64,000 bases of DNA from Vesta saturnalis (GCA_036346205.1 JARFJB010000982.1:1162501-1226500), one strand, 5' to 3'. Positions 1 through 12,795 are shown, numbered from the stretch's first letter. Translations and numbers: made by a program. Notes: generated from the letters alone by a model not told the origin.

Positions 1-100
1 ATAAAAGATACACTACACTATGAACACAACACATGAATTCACACAAACACATCACACACACACACATCTAAACATTTCAACACACAAACAAAATCAAACA

Positions 101-118
101 CAACACACACACACACAC

Positions 119-167
<49 letters not shown>

Positions 168-222
168 CACACACAACACACACCACACACACACACACAC
201 ACACAACACACCACACACAAAC
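101..222. repeat. (CA)n microsatellite
   Basis: An imperfect run of CA dinucleotides broken by CAA and CACC units. The His-Thr open frames across it are products of the repeat, not genes. Confidence 0.95.
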
Positions 223-401
223 ACGTATAGTCGTTTATGCCTCTCAATACTCAAAATAGCGCTATATTTTCCAACTTGATAACTACGAACAACGCCCGAC
301 AGCATCATCGGAACGTTGTTCATTCACAAAAAGGTCATGAGTGGTTCGTGCTGTAATATAAAAAGTTATATCTAAGTCAATTTCATATTCGAACAACGCT
401 C

Positions 402-675
402 CAATGATATAAACTATTCCGGAACAGCTCCTGTTTAAGTGTCAAAATTAGTCAAAATTTCAGGAGATGAGACTGAAAGTGAATAACATTTAAAGGTGTT
501 ATCGTGCAAGTCAAACGATAAAGCAAGTAGATGGGTCACTATACTAAACCATAATGATATAAACGTTTCATTCGGGGGATCAGAAAGTCCTGTTTAGAGT
601 ATCAAAATTACTCCTAAAATTTCAAAATTGAATCTAAAGTGAATAACATTTGAAAGGTGTTACGTAGCAAAGGAT
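402..675. repeat. Two diverged direct repeat copies
   Basis: Two related copies about 148 bases apart. Both start with AATGATATAAAC (near 403 and 553), share a CCTGTTT...TCAAAATTA core, and end with AGTGAATAACATTT followed by an AAAGGTGTTA-like string. They look like an old tandem duplication of non-coding DNA. Confidence 0.6.
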
Positions 676-3437
676 AATAGGAAGAAAAGAGTGTCTACTC
701 ACCTGGATACATAAGAATGCCACGTTGTCAGTTAGCAATCAAATAGATTCATTAGAGATAAAACGGTTTCAAGACTAAATAAAACAAAATTAATCAAGTT
801 ATAACCAGCTCTGGTAATTAACGTGTAGAAAATGGTTCTCTTTTGAGTAGGTACTCTATGTGTAAATGAACTATCGTAATAGCGTAAAATGAATAAGAGT
901 GTTTTGTAAACAAAACTATAATTATTCAAGTCATCATTAATATGAATACATTATAGAAATAAAATTCGTTTATCAAAATAAATAATTTCTGTATCAAAAA
1001 CAATAAATTTTCAATTAACTGTAATGGTTCTTTTTGTCATCTTGAGTGAGTGGTTTATATCACGGGTTGCCATTCGTAAATGAGCGTAACAATGATACCT
1101 AATTTCCGGTTTCTTACTCCTGTCATACACAATTGAAATTAGTATTATGTGATAAATTTGATTTTATCATTTCAAACATTCATTGAACTTTAATGTTATA
1201 ATTGCTAAATATACTGAATTTAGCTCTCTTAACTGTACTTAAGTGGTTTTATTTGTATAAGATTTATCATTCAATGCAATAATGAGTATTTAATCTCAAT
1301 CTGCTAATATACCTATTCGTGAATTAAATAACTTAACAAATACTGTTTCCTTTCATATACATTAAATGCAATCTTATGTACTAGTATCAAATAAACACAT
1401 AGAAATGGCTTATATTAATGGAGAATAATATCTATTATCATTTAATCATAAGTTTGACTATTCCATTGTTTTGATGTCATCAATTGCTAAATATACTGAA
1501 TTTGCTGATCCTTATTCTGTATCTAATAGCTTTTGGTATTTTGTGAATAAATTTTAATATTCTTTAATGCTACATAATAATATGAATATTACGTCTAATA
1601 TCACTTAATTTTAATTTACACTACAAAGTTTACAAACGCAAATGAATCAAACGCTTCTGTTTACAATACATAAATTAAATGTTCTTTAATTGTGCATTAC
1701 TAAGTTATCTTTAAGTATTATAGATTAAACACATGAAAGATTTCTATTTACAAAGTAATTTTAAATCGTATTATCTGTAACAGTTAAGGTGATGACGTAT
1801 CTGTGTTTTGGATGTCACGGAGGCCTCAAAATGGTGACTTTGCTGATGCGTTATCACTTTTATTAATACCTTTATGGAACGTTTATTGTGGATAACACAT
1901 TTCACTTCTTCCAACAATACTGAACTAATTTTGTTATTAATTATGTCAATTTATAGGCAGTCTATATAATGATCACTTTAATTGGCTATAGTTTATACCT
2001 ACTAAAACTTATTAAAATTTCAAATCAGCAAAATGAACAGCATCTCTGCAAACCATCCATTTTAACAGTCAATGCAGTTCGAGTTAAATATGTTCTTTAA
2101 TATACTGGATGCATTATTGAATCGATTACTGCCAAACATTAAACACAGTTGATGACCTTACGTGAAACGCGATTTTAAATAGACGTTACGCAATTTTAAA
2201 TTATGACAAATATCACAGAAATAATACATTTTCACTTTATTAAATTAATTACGTATTATTTTTTCCTCAAACAACTAATTTTTATAATTCAATTTATAGT
2301 GCATGACATAAAATGGTAGGGCGGCGAAAACAACACTTTTAAAATTTCAGGTACGGGAGCATTTCCAAACCATCCATGGGTTTTCAAACGTTTAAAATTT
2401 CCAATAATGATGCATTTTAGAAACTAAGTTTATTCTCATTTTAAATGATTTCTAATAACAAATAATCATTTCTCAACACAAAATAGTTATATAATTTAAA
2501 ATTATGAATTCGTATCCACTATAACGTCCAAAATGAGATAAGCAATTAAACAAACGTAAATTTATAAATGTATGACGTAGATACGTTTGTATTTTATAAT
2601 TTAAGAAAACAAAATAAAAGAAAATATTGAGCACAAGTTTAAACAACATTAAGCCGTAAAACGTTAAAAGTACGAAAGAATAATTTTATAGTAAATCATA
2701 ATTGGAGATAAATAGGAACCTGATTAATTTAAAAGGCCTTCCTAAGGCATAGCAGAGTTTTTAATCGTAAAAGTTATGTCTAACAAAAATGTAATTTAAG
2801 AAATTTGGAAGAGAACGTTAAGAAAACATAAAATTTAGTCAATTACCAATATCAAATTAAAATTTAAACATATGGAAGATATCTAAAACTAAACTACTGT
2901 GCGCAGGTTTGTTTGACAGTTAATACGTCACAAACATTAAAAGAAAAATATGGCCGACAGCTGTTTACAAAGCGGTCGTCGTTAAAGAACGATTTACAAA
3001 ATTTAAATTAAAAATCTAATGAAAACGTTAAGTAATTTAGTGATACAGTAAATACACTATTTTTAACAATTATAATTATAGATTGCAAACAAAAAAAGAG
3101 GAAAGAGGAGGAAAAGAGATTTCAGATAAGGTTAAAGGTAAATAACATTTAGTGAAAGCAAGAAGCTATTCTAGTAATTTTTCTTATTTTAGTATTAAGG
3201 AAAGGTGCAGAAAGGAAATGAGGTTATAGGTTAAAGGTGTGAAAATTATGGTTAAAAACGTCTGACCTTTTGTTGATTTGTCAATAATTACTAAACATTT
3301 ACCTTTAAGATGACCGGACATCGGTTTGTACCTAGGCTGTGGCTTTGACATTCCATCAAAATCTTTCCTTGAGTCGCCAAAAAAGGACGGGTCTTAACCT
3401 TGATATATTCTTTCTTTCTCACATTTATGGTAATTTC

Positions 3438-3442
<5 letters not shown>
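676..3442. other. AT-rich stretch without a recognisable gene
   Basis: No coding frame, RNA gene or transposon end is recognised. The one internal repeat is a 22-base string starting AATTGCTAAATATACTG, present at about 1200 and 1482. Confidence 0.6.

Positions 3443-3495
<53 letters not shown>
3443..3495. repeat. (TA)n array left of DD41D element 1
   Basis: A pure TA/AT run that abuts the CAGGGTG terminus at 3496. The TA target of the element lies inside the array. Confidence 0.97.
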
Positions 3496-3498
<3 letters not shown>

Positions 3499-6400
3499 GG
3501 TGACCCAAACTCGATGGCCAAAACGAAAACAGCTGATTCCTCTGGCCAAAAGGAACAAAAAATTGTTAATACAGGGTGTGTCTATTGTTGATGGTTTCCA
3601 AGATGTTAACTTTTTTAATTTTTCTATTTCGTGGACTTATTTTTAAATCACGCTGTATCTTCCAAACTAGAAGAGTTACAAGAAAAAACATTAGGAGAAA
3701 TTTGTAGAAGATGAAATTGCCTTAAAGAATATTGAATTCATTCGAGACAAACTCATCATTCAACATTTTTAATGACAATGAATTCAGAAATGATTTTTTT
3801 TCAAATCCCAAGACGAATATTTTTCCAATAGAGATGGATTTGATACATGGCCGATAAAGGAAAAACTTGCTTTTTTCATAAGATTTACAACGATATGAAA
3901 AAAACTTATGGTTGACGTACTAATTACTGAATTGTTACAGGAATACACCTCAGGAAAAACTTTTAGAGCATAAAATTACCTTCAAAAATATGGTAGAGTA
4001 GATGAGAATTGACGATTTTTCCCTCACTTTTCAATCAATCTGTACATTTACGACAAGAAATACGTTTCCTTTACTGATATCTTTTCATCACCGTAGCAAC
4101 GACATTAGTAAGTTAGTTGTCAAAATTTGTTTGCTATTACAGTTTTGTTGATTTCAATACGAGTCCTTTCTGTTGTAGTGATATTGTAATTTAGTTTTTG
4201 AGTCGTTCTTGTTCTTGTTATTATTATTGTTCTTGTTCGTGTTCGTGTTTTCCTTTCTGAGTCATGTTTTCAAATGAAGAATATGCCGATATTCATTATT
4301 ATTATGGTGTTGCCCAAGGGAATGCGAGTGAGGCTGCTAGACTGTATGCAGCTGCTTTCCCAAGAAGAATTCATCCAGAAAGGAGAGTTTTCTCTAGAGT
4401 ACACACTGCTCTAAGAGAGAGAGGATCTTTTAGCATCCTAAGAGATCAAGAGAAGTTTCATAATGTTGAGAGGATTGACGACGTAATCCAGCATTTCGAA
4501 GCAAATCCTGAGACTAGCTTGCGGCAGTCATCCAATGTATTGCAGATGCCACGAGAAACAATACGGAGAACTCTTAAGGCTGACGGAAGACGTGTATCAC
4601 GTGACGGGAGTTCAAGAACTTTTAGATGGAGATCTAGGTCGGCGGATTGAGTTTTGCCAATGGTATCTCAATTCAGTTAGGAATGATCGAGATTTCCAAA
4701 AAGCAATCTTGTTGACGAATGAGGCCACCTTTACAAGGTCAGGCATCTTCAATATCCATAACACGCACGTCTGGGCACATGAGAACCCACATACTATGAG
4801 ACCAAATAGCTTTCAACACCAGTTCAAAGTTAATGTTTGGGTTGGTTTACTCAATAATCAACTTATTGGTCCATATATTCTGCCAGATAGAGTCAATTCA
4901 GTGAATTTTTTGAACTACCTTCAAGAAAACCTCCCTGAATTGATGGAGGAGGTTTCATTGGCAACAAGAGCAGATATGTGGGTTCAACTTGATGGTTGTC
5001 CTGCCCACTACGGAAGAGGTGTGAGAGATTGGCTAAACGAACATTATCTCCAACGTTGGATTGGAAGAGGTGCTACAGTGGCGTGGCCTCCAAGATCTCC
5101 AGATCTCACCTCTCTGGATTTCTTCCTCTGGGGATCTCTCAAGGAATTGGTCTACAGCACTCAACCAACAACCAGGGAAGAGCTTATTGAAGCAGTTCAT
5201 AGATCAAGTCGGCTGATAACACAGAGACAAATTGCTTCAGCGACAGCTTCAGTACGAAGACGGAGTGTTCAGTGTATAGCAGCAAACGGCAGTCATTTTG
5301 AAGCAACTTTTGACAACTGAATAAAAGGTTCGAAAGTACTTAATTTTGGCCACAGGAATCAGTAGTTTCAATTTCACTATCGAGTCCTGGTCACTCAACA
5401 TTGTTATTATCTATTAATGGATTTGATTGTGGTACCTCGATTAAATCTTGAGATTTAAAAAAAAAAAAACTCATTTGTGAATTCATTATGCCATTAAAAA
5501 TGTTGAATGATGAGTTTGTCTCGAACCAATTCAAGATTCTTAAAGTTAATTTTATGCTCATTTCTGAATTCATTATGTCATTAAAAATGTTGAATGATGA
5601 GTTTGTCTCGAATGAATTCAATATTCTTTAAGGCAATTTCATCTTCTACAAATTTCTCCTAATGTTTTCTTGTAACTCTTCTAGTTTTGAAGATACAGCG
5701 TGATTTAAAAAATAAGTCCACGAAATAGAAAAAATTAAAAAAAAGTTAACACCTTGGAAACCATCAACAATAGACACACCCTGTATTAACAATTTTTTGT
5801 TCCTTTTGGCCAGAGGAATCAGCTGTTTTCGTTTTGGCCATCGAGTTTGGGTCACTACAATAGAAAGAACTCGTATTGAAATCAGCAAAACTGTAATAGC
5901 AAACAAATTTTGACAACTAACTTACTAATGTCAAGTCGTTGCTACGGTGATGAAAAGATATCAGTAAAGGAGACGTATTTCTTGCCGTAAATGTACAGAT
6001 TGATTGAAAAGTGAGGGACAAATCGTCAATTCTCATCTACTCTACCATATTTTTGAAGGTAATGTTATGCTCTAAAAGTTTTTCCTGAGGTGTATTCCTG
6101 TAACAATTCAGTAATTAGTACTTCAACCATAAGTTTTTTTCATATCGTTGTGAAGCTTATGAAAAAAGGAAGTTTTTCCTTTATCGGCCATGTATCAAAT
6201 CCATCTCTATTGGAAAAATATTCGTCTTGGGATTTGAAAAAAAATCATTTCTGAATTCATTATGTCATTAAAAATGTTGAATGATGAGTTTGTCTCAAAT
6301 GAATTCAATATTCTTTAAGGCAATTTCATCTTCTACAAATCTCTCCTAATGTGTTTTCTTGTAACTCTTTTAGTTTGGAAGATACAGCGTGATTTAAAAA

Positions 6401-6548
6401 ATAATTCCACGAAATAGAAAAAATTAAAAAAAAGTTAACATCTTGGAAACCATCAACAATAGACACACCCTGTATTAACAATTTTTTGTTCCTTTTGGCC
6501 AGAGGAATCAGCTGTTTTCGTTTTGGCCATCGAGTTTGGGTCACCCTG
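3496..6548 (+). mobile_element. DD41D mariner-like element 1, with long rearranged inverted arms
   Basis: A DNA transposon of 3053 bases. It begins CAGGGTGACCCAAACTCG and ends with the reverse complement, with TA on both sides. The left arm (3496 to about 4180) and the right arm (about 5857-6548) are inverted copies of roughly 690 bases, far longer than the about 100-base inverted repeats of elements 2 and 4 here. Between the gene and the right arm lie an old diverged end (5346-5398) and a partial extra right arm (about 5440-5856). That extra arm holds a tandem duplication of about 90 bases (5472-5640). The element therefore looks like a fold-back derivative of a simpler transposon. The transposase gene at 4264-5320 is broken. 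Confidence 0.88.
4264..5320 (+). pseudogene. DD41D mariner-like transposase (frameshifted, first Asp changed to Asn)
   Basis: Transposases of this type bind the element ends and cut at TA. The N-terminal frame (4264 to about 4585) has the DUF4817-like helix-turn-helix start MFSNEEYADIHYYYG. A second frame (about 4570-5320) carries the catalytic domain, so one frameshift lies near 4575-4590. The second acidic residue is in QLDGCPAHY and the third in SPDLTSLDFFLWG. There are 41 residues between them, the DD41D spacing of rosa-like mariners. The position expected to read TDEATF reads TNEATF, so the first catalytic Asp is Asn. The frameshift and this change both argue for an inactive gene. The frame ends normally at a TGA next to the old right end. 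Confidence 0.88.

Positions 6549-6601
<53 letters not shown>
6549..6601. repeat. (TA)n array shared by DD41D elements 1 and 2
   Basis: The array is the only DNA between the right end of element 1 (6548) and the left end of element 2 (6602). Two unrelated family members therefore sit at opposite edges of one microsatellite. Confidence 0.97.
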
Positions 6602-6604
<3 letters not shown>

Positions 6605-8323
6605 GGTGATTCGCGAGGAAGTGGCAATATTTTAAAAATATGTCGAGGAAGCCAAAATAAGTAAAATAAACTCATATGTTCAAGTCCGATTTTCATTTGT
6701 TTCAGAGATATTTAAAAAGCAAACAAAAATTTATTACAAAATCAATTACAAAAATAAACAAAATAGCATTAATTTACGAAAAATGTGCGAAGCATTAATT
6801 TACGAAAAATTTTCGAAAACACCACCGCCCACTTGGATACACTTATTTGCGCGTTTATAAACTGCACTAGTAGCGAGTTTCAATGAACGATTGCTCGCTC
6901 TAATGATAGCTGCTGCATTAAGAATGCGATCTAGTAACGCTTCCCTCGTTTCCACTTTGGTAGCATAAACTAACGACTTCATCCATCCCCAAAGGCAAAA
7001 ATCGAGGGGAGTGAGATCCGGTGATCTCGGTGGCCAAGGAAGCGGACTGCCTCTGCCAATCCACAGATCGCCGAAAGTGGTATTCAGAAAATTTCGTACA
7101 TTATTTGAATAGTGAGGAGGCGCTCCATCATGTTGGAAGATAATTCGTTGTCGAATATTTAAAGGTGCTTCGTCCAATATTTCTTCTAAATGGTCTTCTA
7201 AAAAACGTAAATATCCTTGTCCAGTAAGGCGCGCATCTAATACGAAAGGACCGATTAATTGATCATTTAGAATACCGCACCAAACGTTAATGCTAAATCG
7301 ATGTTGGAAATTGTGTTCTATCGTAGCATGGGGATTTTCGTCCGACCATCGATGATTATTGTGGCAATTATTAATTCCATCTCGCGTAAATTGAGCTTCA
7401 TCCGACCACAAAATGTCTTTACACAATCTTCTGTTTTCCCGAATCCAATGACAAAATTGTAGCCTTAAAGGATAATCGCCTTCGTGGAGATTTTGTACTT
7501 TTGCAAATGATAAGCGTTCAAACCTTGTTGCTTAAGTGTTTTCCAAGCCATTGTTTGTGGTATTTCAAATTGGATTGCGATGCGCCTTGTACTTATCTCT
7601 GGATTTTCGTCTACCACATCCAGAATATCTTCTTCAAGTCCAACAGCGATTCCGTGTTCTCTTTCAGAAACAATACTTGCACTTGGAAATGTCCCAGTTT
7701 CGCCGGCATGTGTAAAAACAGTTTGAAATACTCGCTTGTTAGGAACTCTTCGATTCGGAAAACGACGTCGATACTCCTCCACTGCACGAACATTACTACC
7801 ATTACAGAACCCATAAACAAATATCATATCGGCATATTCTTTATGACTAAATTTGTGGGGCATTTTACAACTTCATAAAACTAATGTTGAACAACTGTCA
7901 CTTTAACAACTAACTGTCAGTTTTCATTTCAGTTGCCTACTTTTACCTAATTACACATAAGTTCTGGTTGCGTAATCCAGAAAGTCAACTCTTAAAATAA
8001 ATACCCTGTTAGGAATTTTGCAAATATTGGCGATAGTGAGAACGTTCTTGGTGAGAATTTATTAGCCGCCAAATTTAAAGTTACTAAAAGGGCAATAATT
8101 ATTTTAAGTTTCCTTTCTGGATTTCGCTCTCAGAATTACGTGCATAAGGTCAATACATCAACGTACTTCGTAATAGGCAAAAATTGATGAGATTTGACAT
8201 TTTAAGAAAAAGTCAATTATCGCTGAAACAAATGAAAATCGGACTTAAACATATGAGTTTATTTTACTTATTTTGGCTTCCTCGACATATCTTTAAAATA
8301 TTGCCACTTCCTCGCGAATCACC

Positions 8324-8326
<3 letters not shown>
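6602..8326 (-). mobile_element. DD41D mariner-like element 2, nearly intact
   Basis: A 1725-base DNA transposon with near-perfect terminal inverted repeats of about 105 bases, beginning CAGGGTGATTCGCGAGGAAG. TA flanks both ends, within (TA)n arrays. It encodes one transposase on the minus strand. Its simple layout (repeat, gene, repeat) and single coding lesion make it the best-preserved family member in the window. Confidence 0.95.
6800..7863 (-). pseudogene. DD41D mariner-like transposase with one frameshift
   Basis: The start at 7863 reads MPHKFSHKEYADMIFVYGF, the DUF4817-like DNA-binding start. This frame runs to 7465. The catalytic frame continues from about 7500 to the stop at 6800, so one small indel near 7497-7503 (in rc AAAAGTACAAAATCTCC) separates them. 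The catalytic domain has ILWSDEAQF for the first Asp, FQHDGAPPHY for the second and SPDLTPLDFCLWG for the third, with 41 residues between the last two. All three Asp residues are present. The family role is cut-and-paste transposition at TA. Apart from the frameshift the protein (about 350 residues) is complete. Confidence 0.92.

Positions 8327-8384
<58 letters not shown>
8327..8384. repeat. (TA)n array right of DD41D element 2
   Basis: A TA run that directly follows the CACCCTG terminus at 8326. Confidence 0.97.
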
Positions 8385-8389
<5 letters not shown>

Positions 8390-9120
8390 GTAAATGCCCT
8401 ATGTGAGCCAGGGTCCTCCTAACTATACTACTCATCCTATTATGAATGGTTATTTAACCATGTCCTTTTTAAGACTACTGTAACTGCTAGGATTTAGATA
8501 TTAGCGATTCGTTATTGGCGACTAAGTCAGGTCGGAGTTATATTACGCATTACTAAAATGTAGCGCATTATTACTGTCAAAACAGTAGTAGTGCTACACA
8601 AGCTTATTTAAAAATATCTTCAATTAGGTACTACGTTTATTTACAATTTTTAACGTTTTCTTTATCAATTAGCGCAGTTCTAAGTAATCCTGGCATATTT
8701 ATGGTCACTAATGAATTTCTAAAACAAGCACGTTCTTAATAAATATGACTAATATTTACAAAACTGTAACGTAGAAGAATAAAATAAGCACGAGTTACCC
8801 AATAAGTACGAAGATACCATATACATCTATTACAATATTATTTCTAAAAATTCATAGAAGTATTACTGTTTGGGTATTTTTTAAACATGGTGATTGAAAT
8901 AAACAGAACCTTTTTCGTGCGCTAAAATAAATGTTGCGTCATTACGTATACGTTTTGTTTTCTTTTTTTGACTTCAAATTATTGTATTTATCGTAGGCTG
9001 TATAACGATTATAGTTATTTAATGTGTGTGGGATATTACTGATTCAGGCGTGACACATCTAGTAAGTGGGTGTAATATAATCTGCTTGAAGAAGTTATTA
9101 TAAATTTCATTTAAAAAAAT
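8385..9120. other. Non-coding stretch
   Basis: AT-rich, with no recognised gene, repeat or RNA before the tRNA-Cys gene. Confidence 0.6.
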
Positions 9121-9192
9121 AGGGGGCACCCGGGTTTGAACCGGGGACCTCTCGATCTGCAGTCGAATGCTCTACCACTGAGCTATACCCCC
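9121..9192 (-). tRNA. tRNA-Cys (anticodon GCA)
   Basis: The minus strand folds as a complete 72-nt tRNA without intron. The acceptor stem is GGGGGTA with TGCCCCC. The D arm is GCTCAGTGGTAGAGC and the anticodon loop CTGCAGA gives GCA (Cys). The T arm CCGGTTCAAACCCGG is perfect and the discriminator is T. The box A-like TAGCTCAGTGG and box B GGTTCAAACCC internal promoter elements for RNA polymerase III are intact. A T-rich run follows the 3' end on the minus strand. It looks functional. Confidence 0.96.
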
Positions 9193-10142
9193 GACAAATT
9201 TAAAAAAATAAGTACTCAACTATATATATAGTCCTATTTTGTTCCACCCACAGCACATACCAATGATAGGTGCATAATTGGTACGATTTTATAATTTGTC
9301 ATTTTTTTTCAATTTTAGCCGAGGAGGTTTAATAATAAAAACAAAATTCTGGCCGTTTCAACCTTAATGATTGTTTAAAAGTATTTAAAATTTTGTTCTA
9401 GTAGCTAATCAGTGATCAAAATCGCACAAGTGACATTAGCTCTTAACTTGTGGGGAAAGTGCATCCTTTCCTAGTTCCTACCACGGGTAGTTCCAAGGTT
9501 ACAAAGGTGCTTTATTTTTGTGCAATGTATGATTTTATTACCCTTCTTGGAAAAATGAATAAAATCTTAAAATTTGTATATGTGTAATTGGGCATACAAA
9601 AAAGAAACTGCCATATCAGAAGTTGTCATTGTCATTGAATTACTTCCCAAATTGTAGATGGGCAACGGTGTGGGTCTATTAGTAAAAATATCACCAGAGT
9701 GGGAGTTTACATTTTGAATTCTGACCAATTATAAAAAGCCTCCTTAGGTAGACAAAGTATTTTCCTCCCTACGTAGGAAATGATGTTCTTTCGAATTAGA
9801 CAGGAAGAAGGAATATTGTTTTCTTTTACAAATACAATAAGATGAAGTAAAAGAATTACTATTATGACACTGTAGTATAAATTCAATACTATTTTAATAA
9901 TTTTTTAGATGCACACAAAAAATCAGGGGAACACTTCTTTATACCTCTATTCCTTTTTAGTTGGAAACGATATAGAAATAACATCAGAATTCTGAAATTC
10001 ACACGGCATTTCCTCCTAATAAATTGATAAGTAGATTATTATTATTATTATTAGGATACTCTCCTTAACAGGCATACTGTCCCCAATTACTAAGGAAAAG
10101 AACAAACGGTATTTGATTCCAATATGATAAAATTGTTTTGTT
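9193..10142. other. Non-coding stretch
   Basis: No gene recognised. It holds a short (ATT)n run at about 10035-10055. Confidence 0.6.
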
Positions 10143-10216
10143 GAACTCTAGCAAAGTACAGGTCGTAGGTTCAAATCCTACTCGAGGTAAACTTTTTATT
10201 TATGTATTTAATAAAA
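10143..10216 (+). repeat. tRNA-like repeat fragment (3' half of a tRNA-Ala-like unit)
   Basis: The segment reads as an anticodon arm (ACTCTAGCAAAGT, loop anticodon AGC) followed by a perfect T arm, GTAGGTTCAAATCCTAC. An A/T-rich tail containing TTTATGTATTTA follows. The same tRNA half and tail occur on the minus strand at 57397-57562, so this is a dispersed repeat and not a tRNA gene. The D arm and acceptor stem are missing. Confidence 0.6.
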
Positions 10217-10468
10217 TTAATAATAATGTTTTTTTTTATTTATCATAACCTGTGAATGAATGATCTACGTAGTATGTGTAATAAGTACAATATTACGAAA
10301 CAAAAACTGAATTTTTTCAACACATTTTTAAGTTCTATCAAACTTCCCACTGACATAAGAATTCTTCAATTACATAGTTTTAAAGGTTCATATGTCTTAT
10401 AATTGTTGATATTTATTAATGAAAGTTGTTTTGTTTTGTTACACTATTCCTGAGAACACTCTGACGAG

Positions 10469-11583
10469 ATGGTAGGAAGGTTCACATTAAAAGAACGCGC
10501 TAAAGTTGCTTCGCGGTTTGAAGTGTGGAGATCTGTAGCCCTTGCTCATCGATGGCGACGGAGTGTTCATGGCTGTCATGCCACACTTGATGATAAAACC
10601 ATTAGAAATTGACATACCAAGCTAATGACAACTAGGTCAGTTGTGGATAAACCAAAAGTAAGACGACCTTCGGTAGCGCGATCTCCAAACAATGTAGCAG
10701 CAGTTAGGGACATATTAACTGTCCTGATAAATCAACACGCCAGGCAGCTCGTGTGAGTGGAATCAGCAGGCATACAGTGCGTATTGTGTTAAAGAAGGGC
10801 CTGTTCAGGAGATCCTGGAAACCTTATTATGTTTAAGAGTTATCGTTGGAGGATTATGACAGGCGAATTGGATATGGGCAAATTATGATATCATGGCATA
10901 ACGATTGGCCAGATGTGCTCAAAAACATTCTTTGGAGCAATGACGCAGCTTTTCACGTTGGGGCATTTGTCAATCGACACAACTGCCATGATTGGGCAGA
11001 AACAAATCCAGAAATGACAATTGAAATATCCCACAGTTGACCAAAATTGACGGTCTGGTGTGGTATGATAGCGGACCGTATCATTGGTCCATCCATAGCA
11101 GCATCCATTGGCAGCGACCTGTATCGCTAGATGCTGAATGAATGTATGTGGTCGGTGATATCAATGGGACAATTTTGCCGATATCATTTTCCAACCAGAC
11201 GGAGCACCACCTCATTTTACCTTAATCGTTGGTGACCGGCTAGAGGAGCACTTTCCAGGACGTTGGCTAGGACGGCGAGGACCACATGACTGGCCTCCTA
11301 GATCTCCCGGCCTCCGAGCAAAGCCACGCATTCTAGTCGAATGAGAGGAGAAAATCAGAGTTGTTCTGGGAAATGTATCTCAAAATGTGCTGCAGAAATC
11401 AAATAACATTCCTATACGTTTACGTCGCTTGATCGACAACACAGAAGCATATGTGGAATTTAAGTGTAGTGCACACATTCTCATGGTCCTGAGAACCGAG
11501 CACAACTTGTTCCGTTTGAACATATTTGTTAACAAAAACATTATAGACATTTCAAACTAGGGAGCTACATCACACCCACCCTG
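10469..11583 (+). pseudogene. Decayed DD41D-type transposase
   Basis: The coding remnant begins MVGRFTLKERAKVASRF and keeps recognisable family blocks: SISRHTV-like helix-turn-helix text (ISRHTVRIVLKKG), NILWSNDAAFHVG (first Asp region changed), KLTVWCGMI, a QPDGAPPHF block with the second Asp, and GRWLGRRGPHDWPPRSP. The third Asp region is destroyed: after PRSP the frame reads GLRAKPR where LTPLD is expected. Several stops and frameshifts interrupt it. A CACCCTGTA end-like string sits at 11577-11586, but I cannot find the matching left end. No (TA)n array flanks it, unlike most of its relatives here. It is the oldest-looking member of the group. Confidence 0.8.
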
Positions 11584-11977
11584 TAAATAGGTCCGTGTCT
11601 ACGTTTTCGTTATACCATTGTTTATATTATAAACAAAGGTTATACTCGAGTGAAGTCGTCAATGGAGACTAAAGTCGTCATTTAGTGTTTAACTTTAAAA
11701 CAGGGTATTTAATTTATGATTCTGTATTTTATACATAATTTCCTCATTTTTCAAATAGTGATGTAGGTCGCACATGGTTGCAAAAATTCTACTAACAAAA
11801 ACCTTGATGTGCACCATTTTTTGGATAACTAAATATTTAACCAACAAACCTAGTGCTAGTAATTTAAAATCAAACTATACATATCTGGTCTGAATCCCTC
11901 GAGATAATACCTAAACAAATTTTAAGAACTTAAGTTTAAACACACTGTGCAATACATAGTGGTTGCTTACGAACTCT
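11584..11977. other. Non-coding stretch upstream of the heat-shock elements
   Basis: No coding signal recognised. Confidence 0.5.
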
Positions 11978-12143
11978 CTGGAATATTCTAGAACAGTGCC
12001 TCATTGGTTGGAAAAAGCGGCGCGCGTCGGATGTTTTAGAAGTTTCTAAAATCTGTTTACCCAACAGAAATAGTTAAGCTCCTCCCACTAAATGTTGGAC
12101 AAGGTAAGCAGCGACCAGTTTTACACCAACAAAAATATAAAAA
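11978..12143 (+). promoter_or_regulatory. Heat-shock promoter: two HSEs, CCAAT box and TATA box without a gene
   Basis: At 11980-11994 the sequence GGAATATTCTAGAAC is a perfect three-unit heat-shock element (GAA..TTC..GAA), the site bound by trimeric HSF. A second element, TAGAAGTTTCTA, lies at about 12038-12049. An inverted CCAAT box (ATTGG) lies at about 12003-12007. A TATA box, TATAAAAA, starts at 12136, about 90 bases after the second HSE. This arrangement is typical of insect Hsp70-class promoters. No Hsp reading frame follows within the next kilobase. A sense-strand Hsc70 3' remnant lies 5.9 kb downstream at 18065. Confidence 0.7.
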
Positions 12144-12547
12144 CCGGGAAATTTAAAAACCACAAATTGGAATGTCACTTTGTCAAGACTAAATTACAAA
12201 GCGTTATGTTTTTAGTATTGGCACTTTAACACACAGCAGAAGTTTCAAATTATTTATTACTTGTAAAGATACGCCCTACATGTGAATATCTTATATTAAT
12301 TTAAGTTTTAGGCCAAACAAAGTTTACATTATTTTAATAATAAGAATTAAATTTAGACAGAATTCCATATTTCTTCGCGAAACGAAATAGTCTAAATTAA
12401 TTTATAATGAAATAAAACCTGCACAAGATAACTGTTTTTCTAAAACTAACAAACTAGCGTTCCCGGATATGAAGTAAAACAAATATTTCCTTATATTACC
12501 GATGTGTTAACATAGTTATGTAGATTATAACATAAGCAAATGTGTTC
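12144..12547. other. Stretch following the heat-shock promoter
   Basis: This is where a leader and start codon would be expected, but no heat-shock protein N-terminus can be read in any frame. Confidence 0.5.
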
Positions 12548-12795
12548 GTGCGTATATGCACACCATATGCGGCTGCTCAGGCGAATGCTGGGGTAGTATT
12601 TCCCCCTCAGAACCCTAACTCCATTCCTTCCGGTTCTATCCTGACCATACCCATCGTTAATCCCACCATGCATATATACGTAATGTATGTATGTATGCTG
12701 GGAATCCATGATTGTGGCTGAAGGAGCTCGGAAAGCTCGAGCAGCACGCCCTCTCCCTTGGGGAGGGAATGAAATACGTTACCTTACCTTTCCTA
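12548..12795 (+). mobile_element. tRNA-derived SINE copy A (5'-truncated)
   Basis: This copy has the body of the repeat (GCGAATGCTGGGGTAGTATT, then TGATTGTGGCTGAAGGAGCT, then the tail GGGAGGGAATGAAATACGTT). It lacks the tRNA-like head seen in the copies at 13420-13777 and 17674-18063. 5' truncation is usual for elements moved by reverse transcription. Confidence 0.8.

Noticed and set aside
20..323. His/Thr-rich and Cys/Val-rich open frames
   Set aside because: They are translations of the (CA)n microsatellite on the two strands.
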